From positions 8,967-18,237 of the forward strand of contig DHVL01000030.1 in assembly GCA_002412645.1 (NCBI GenBank): a stretch of DNA of 9,271 nucleotides, written 5' to 3'. The notes under the pieces were generated by a model. It searched no databases. It saw nothing but the letters and a program-made list of their open reading frames with translations, and was not told the DNA's origin. A program made the position numbers and the translations under genes. Within the stretch, counting starts at the first letter, position 1. Each line of letters opens with the position of its first letter. The stretch is from Candidatus Dojkabacteria bacterium UBA5209. Its GTDB lineage: Bacteria > Patescibacteriota > Dojkabacteria > SC72. Positions 6,924 through 9,271 of this stretch are shown piece by piece.

Positions 6924-6952
6924 ATTATATTACCCCTATACCCCATTATCAA
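6924..6952 (-). promoter_or_regulatory. Strong sigma-70-type promoter for serS-thpR
   Basis: On the minus strand a -35 TTGATA (6952-6947, five of six consensus bases) and a perfect -10 TATAAT (6929-6924) are separated by exactly 17 bases. The predicted start near 6917 gives a leader of about 42 bases before the serS ATG. The spacer is unusually G-rich for this DNA: GGGG-TATA-GGGG, seen as two CCCC blocks at 6933-6936 and 6941-6944 on the plus strand. This is the best promoter match in the window. Confidence 0.75.
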
Positions 6953-6982
6953 GCTAGTAAAATATTCTAAAGGCTTCTTTTC

Positions 6983-6991
6983 TGATATACT
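6983..6991 (+). promoter_or_regulatory. Extended -10 promoter for the DHH phosphoesterase gene
   Basis: TG-A-TATACT (6983-6991) matches the extended -10 consensus, and no good -35 is visible. The usual distance from the -10 to the start site puts transcription initiation at about 6998, one base before the ATG at 6999, so the message would be leaderless. No Shine-Dalgarno sequence lies in the seven bases between the -10 and the ATG, which fits that reading. Confidence 0.5.
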
Positions 6992-6998
6992 TAGCCTA

Positions 6999-7997
6999 AT
7001 GAAAAAAGAGAGTAAACAATTTAAAAAGATATTAGAGAGAGCAAAAGAAATATTAATACTCACTCATAAAGGACCAGACTTTGATGCTTTTTGTAGTGGG
7101 TTAATACTTAAGGAGTATATTAATACCTACTATCCTAAAAAGAATGTTTCCTTTAAAGCAAGGCAGATGCCTACTCAAAATATCCCACATATGCATGAGG
7201 TTAAAGTTGTGGAAGAAATACATTCTGAAGGAGAGGATTTAGTAATATTAACAGATGCTGGTAATTGGAATATGTGTTTAACAAGTAAGGATACAATATC
7301 TGAAAGTGATGCAAAATTAGTAATCCTAGATCACCATGATACACAAAGTGATAGTACTGATTTAACTATTAACAACAATATGAGTTCTGCTACAGAGCAA
7401 GTACTAGAACTTTGTATGGATATGAGGGGCAGTAAGTTTAATATTACAGAGGATATTTCTATACTTGGACAAATTGGTATTATCTCAGATACAGGTAGAT
7501 TCCTTTATGAGAATGCCACACCTAATACCTATGAGATTATGGCTAAATTAAGAAGAGTTAAGGATTTTGATATTGAGGATTTTTCTTACAAGAACAGTAA
7601 ATTCCCACTCGAGACACTCTCTCCACTAACAATATATATTAAGAACTTACAAACAGATGGAGATTTATCCTATACATATATTTCTAAAGAGGAGATTGAT
7701 ACAGGGGAGTTTAGTAAAACATCTGTTAACAATGCTCATCAATTTGTAAGAGACAAGATTATTAGACATATACAGGGAATACATTGGGGTTTTGTTATTA
7801 AACCTTCCTATTACAAGGACAATATATGGCAAGTATCATTTAGAAGTTCAAAAGGATATCAAAAGGTAGATGGTATTGCTGAAAAACTTGGTGGTGGTGG
7901 ACATGAATACTCTGCTGCTGCAAGGGTAGAAGCAAATGACAGTAAAGAGGCATTAGAAGTAGTGCTGGATGCAATTAAAAGTACTATTTCTTCTTAG
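6999..7997 (+). CDS. DHH/DHHA1-family phosphoesterase (NrnA-like)
   Basis: This 332-residue cytoplasmic protein is of the bifunctional oligoribonuclease / pAp-phosphatase type, which degrades very short RNAs and, in some members, 3'-phosphoadenosine 5'-phosphate or cyclic dinucleotide products. The metal-binding set is complete: H23, D27 and D29 in THKGPDFDAF, D86 in LTDAGN, the DHH triad at 111-113, and D164 in ISDTGRF. The DHHA1 substrate-binding half ends with GGGGH (297-301) followed by SAAA. Length and domain order match NrnA, but substrate preference (nanoRNA, pAp, pApA or pGpG) cannot be read from sequence alone. It is a single gene between two minus-strand operons. Its last 14 bases overlap the convergent downstream gene. 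Confidence 0.88.
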   Translation: MKKESKQFKKILERAKEILILTHKGPDFDAFCSGLILKEYINTYYPKKNVSFKARQMPTQNIPHMHEVKVVEEIHSEGEDLVILTDAGNWNMCLTSKDTISESDAKLVILDHHDTQSDSTDLTINNNMSSATEQVLELCMDMRGSKFNITEDISILGQIGIISDTGRFLYENATPNTYEIMAKLRRVKDFDIEDFSYKNSKFPLETLSPLTIYIKNLQTDGDLSYTYISKEEIDTGEFSKTSVNNAHQFVRDKIIRHIQGIHWGFVIKPSYYKDNIWQVSFRSSKGYQKVDGIAEKLGGGGHEYSAAARVEANDSKEALEVVLDAIKSTISS

Positions 7998-8337
7998 CTT
8001 TATACTCCTTTTCTAATTCTTTAACCTTCCACATAAAGAGTCTGCTCTTATCTTTTGCACTGGGGTAATCTATTGCAAAACTAAATGCTTGTTCTAATAT
8101 TGCTCTAGGTTTCTCTTTAGCCCATTTAATATACATAGTTACTCTTTTTGGGTCCTCTAGCTTACCTGCTAGTCTTAAACCGTAATATTGATACTCCTTT
8201 GAAATATACTTGTGATTATCATTTAAAATAACCTCTTTTTTCGACAATGACGATGTATCAAAAAGCTCTTCCTGTTTTTGCTCCTCTTTCCCCTTCTCTA
8301 CTCTTAAATTTTTTAAAATCTCTTTAACTGAGTACAC
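7984..8337 (-). CDS. 117-residue conserved-looking protein of unknown function
   Basis: I do not recognise this protein. It has 117 residues, is highly charged, and has no signal peptide or membrane helix. The N-terminal third (1-45) is a Lys/Glu/Gln-rich linker. Residues about 46-113 look like a compact all-helical domain with the pattern YYGLRLAGKLEDPKRVTMYI, then WAKEKPRAILEQAFSFAIDY and SRLFMWKVKELEKEY. The start must be the GTG at 8337: an in-frame TAG lies three codons upstream and the next ATG would be at codon 67. It follows lysS by 49 bases on the same strand and is probably cotranscribed. Its end overlaps the DHH gene antisense by 14 bases. The start-codon call is firm if the gene is real, and the domain-like half supports a real gene. 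Confidence 0.7.
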   Translation of the reverse strand: MYSVKEILKNLRVEKGKEEQKQEELFDTSSLSKKEVILNDNHKYISKEYQYYGLRLAGKLEDPKRVTMYIKWAKEKPRAILEQAFSFAIDYPSAKDKSRLFMWKVKELEKEYKAKKK

Positions 8338-8386
8338 CCTAGTCTACTAAAAGAACTTAGATATGGGAGAAACTAATAGGCCTGGG

Positions 8387-9271
8387 CTACTTTTCTTTCT
8401 TTTTGGGTTGAATATATTTTGAAAGTTTTTCTCCATATACTTTCTTTGTTGTTTTGTCTATTTCTACCCTCATTTGTGGGAAGAATGTTCCCTCTCTTCC
8501 TGAGACATCTTCAAGGAACCAGAATATTCTTTCGCTTTGGCCATAACCACTTGTAGGTGGCATACCGTACTCTAGCATCTCTACAAAATCGATATCTAGC
8601 ATCTGTGCTTCATCATCTCCTGAGTCTCTTAATTCTTGCTGTTCTAAGAATCTATCTAATTGATCTACTGGGTCATTAATCTCAGAGTAACCATTCCCTA
8701 ATTCACTTCCTGCTATTATTACTTGGAATCTTTCAGTTAATTCTGGATTGTCTTCATGTGATTTTGCTAGGGGTGATATGAATTTTGGTTGGTTAATTAA
8801 GAATGCTGGTCCAGATACTTTAGCTCTTATTACTTTCCACAGGTTATCTATTAACCTATTTCTGTTAATATCACCATCTAATTCAATATTATTTTTCTTT
8901 ACGACTTCTAATATTTTTTCATCACTATCATTGAATATGTCTACATCAAAGGTGTCTTTAATGACTTTAGTGTAATCAATTTCTTCCCACTGATCTGCTA
9001 AATCAAAGGTATGTCCTCTGGTAGTAAACTGTGTCTTACCATATACCTTTTGAGCTATCTCTAAGAAGAGTCTTTTAACTAAATCCATATTGTCCCTAAA
9101 GTCTGCATATCCCCAATACCATTCTAGTTGGTAATACTCTTGTAGATGCTCATCATCCATTCCCTCATTTCTAAAGTTTGGACCTAATGTATATACCTTT
9201 TCATATCCCCCTCCTATTAATCTCTTTTGGTAAAGCTCTGTTGATATACGAAGGTAAAAATCTTGATCTAG
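8387..9271 (-). CDS. lysS: Lysyl-tRNA synthetase, class II, C-terminal part (runs off right edge)
   Basis: The frame is open from the window edge to a TAG at 8387-8389, giving 294 visible residues. The ATG at 9158-9160 is internal: the 37 codons before it encode core sequence (YLRISTELYQKRLIGGG, then NFRNEG). The N-terminal anticodon-binding OB-fold lies outside the window. Visible class IIb features, numbered from the first visible residue, are motif 2 with its arginine at 34, the EHLQEYYQLEWYWGYAD segment (41-57), SPLAK (166-170), a GSELGNGYSEINDP segment (188-201), EYGMPP (234-239) and motif 3 GYGQSER (242-248). Most bacterial LysRS have HNPEFT and GIDR at the two variant sites. After FPQMR there is a basic tail of about 26 residues that exceeds the usual LysRS end. 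AspRS and AsnRS were considered, but the YSEINDP and EYGMPP context favours LysRS. Confidence 0.9.
   Translation of the reverse strand, partial: LDQDFYLRISTELYQKRLIGGGYEKVYTLGPNFRNEGMDDEHLQEYYQLEWYWGYADFRDNMDLVKRLFLEIAQKVYGKTQFTTRGHTFDLADQWEEIDYTKVIKDTFDVDIFNDSDEKILEVVKKNNIELDGDINRNRLIDNLWKVIRAKVSGPAFLINQPKFISPLAKSHEDNPELTERFQVIIAGSELGNGYSEINDPVDQLDRFLEQQELRDSGDDEAQMLDIDFVEMLEYGMPPTSGYGQSERIFWFLEDVSGREGTFFPQMRVEIDKTTKKVYGEKLSKYIQPKKKEK

Noticed and set aside
8387..9160. A complete gene starting at the ATG at 9160
   Set aside because: The same frame stays open to the window edge and encodes conserved LysRS core sequence upstream of that ATG, so it is an internal methionine.
1..9271. Recoding of UGA, as in some uncultivated bacteria
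   Set aside because: TGA serves as the stop at 2449-2451, 3687-3689, 4196-4198 and 5043-5045 (minus strand), at positions consistent with family lengths and overlaps.
1..9271. CRISPR arrays, insertion sequences, tRNA genes or prophage remains
   Set aside because: No spaced repeats, transposase motifs, cloverleaf-like blocks or phage structural genes were visible on either strand.

Overview
The window is AT-rich bacterial DNA (roughly one third G+C by eye) with very tightly packed genes. TAA, TAG and TGA all terminate genes here, so UGA is not recoded. Start-proximal Shine-Dalgarno sequences are weak or absent, three junctions are ATGA start/stop overlaps, and both convergent junctions overlap at their 3' ends. 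Together with the lysyl-tRNA synthetase variant and the winged-helix/nucleotidyltransferase-like gene, this suggests a streamlined genome such as a Candidate Phyla Radiation (Patescibacteria) lineage. That placement is inference; no rRNA or other phylogenetic marker was analysed.

Layout. (1) Positions 1-437, minus strand: the N-terminal part of a lipoprotein that runs off the left edge. (2) After a 105-base divergent spacer, positions 543-5076 on the plus strand carry a membrane-anchored DUF3048 (YerB-like) protein and, 52 bases later, a four-gene block joined by 4-base ATGA overlaps. The block contains a winged-helix protein fused to a degenerate nucleotidyltransferase-like domain, a divergent SecD-like protein, a short multi-pass protein that resembles the membrane core of SecF, and MiaA (tRNA dimethylallyltransferase). 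(3) Positions 5043-6874, minus strand: serS followed by thpR (2H-family RNA ligase/phosphodiesterase), transcribed toward miaA and driven from a strong sigma-70-type promoter at 6924-6952. (4) Positions 6999-7997, plus strand: a DHH/DHHA1 phosphoesterase (NrnA-like), with an extended -10 so close to the ATG that its mRNA may be leaderless. (5) Positions 7984-9271, minus strand: the 3' part of lysS, which runs off the right edge, and a downstream 117-residue protein of unknown function.

How the genes fit together. Most of the recognisable content is translation and RNA turnover: two aminoacyl-tRNA synthetases, a tRNA modification enzyme, a 2',5'-RNA ligase-type enzyme and a DHH exonuclease/phosphatase. 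The less ordinary part is 1879-4198, where a putative regulator with a catalytically degraded nucleotidyltransferase fold is translationally coupled to a SecD/SecF-like pair. That pair has altered proton-relay residues, and its SecF partner lacks the first helix and periplasmic domain. It may be a repurposed or minimal Sec accessory complex.

No stretch longer than 300 bases lacks a gene. The largest gaps (438-542 and 6875-6998) are divergent promoter regions. I saw no tRNA, rRNA, CRISPR array, insertion sequence, phage gene or long repeat.
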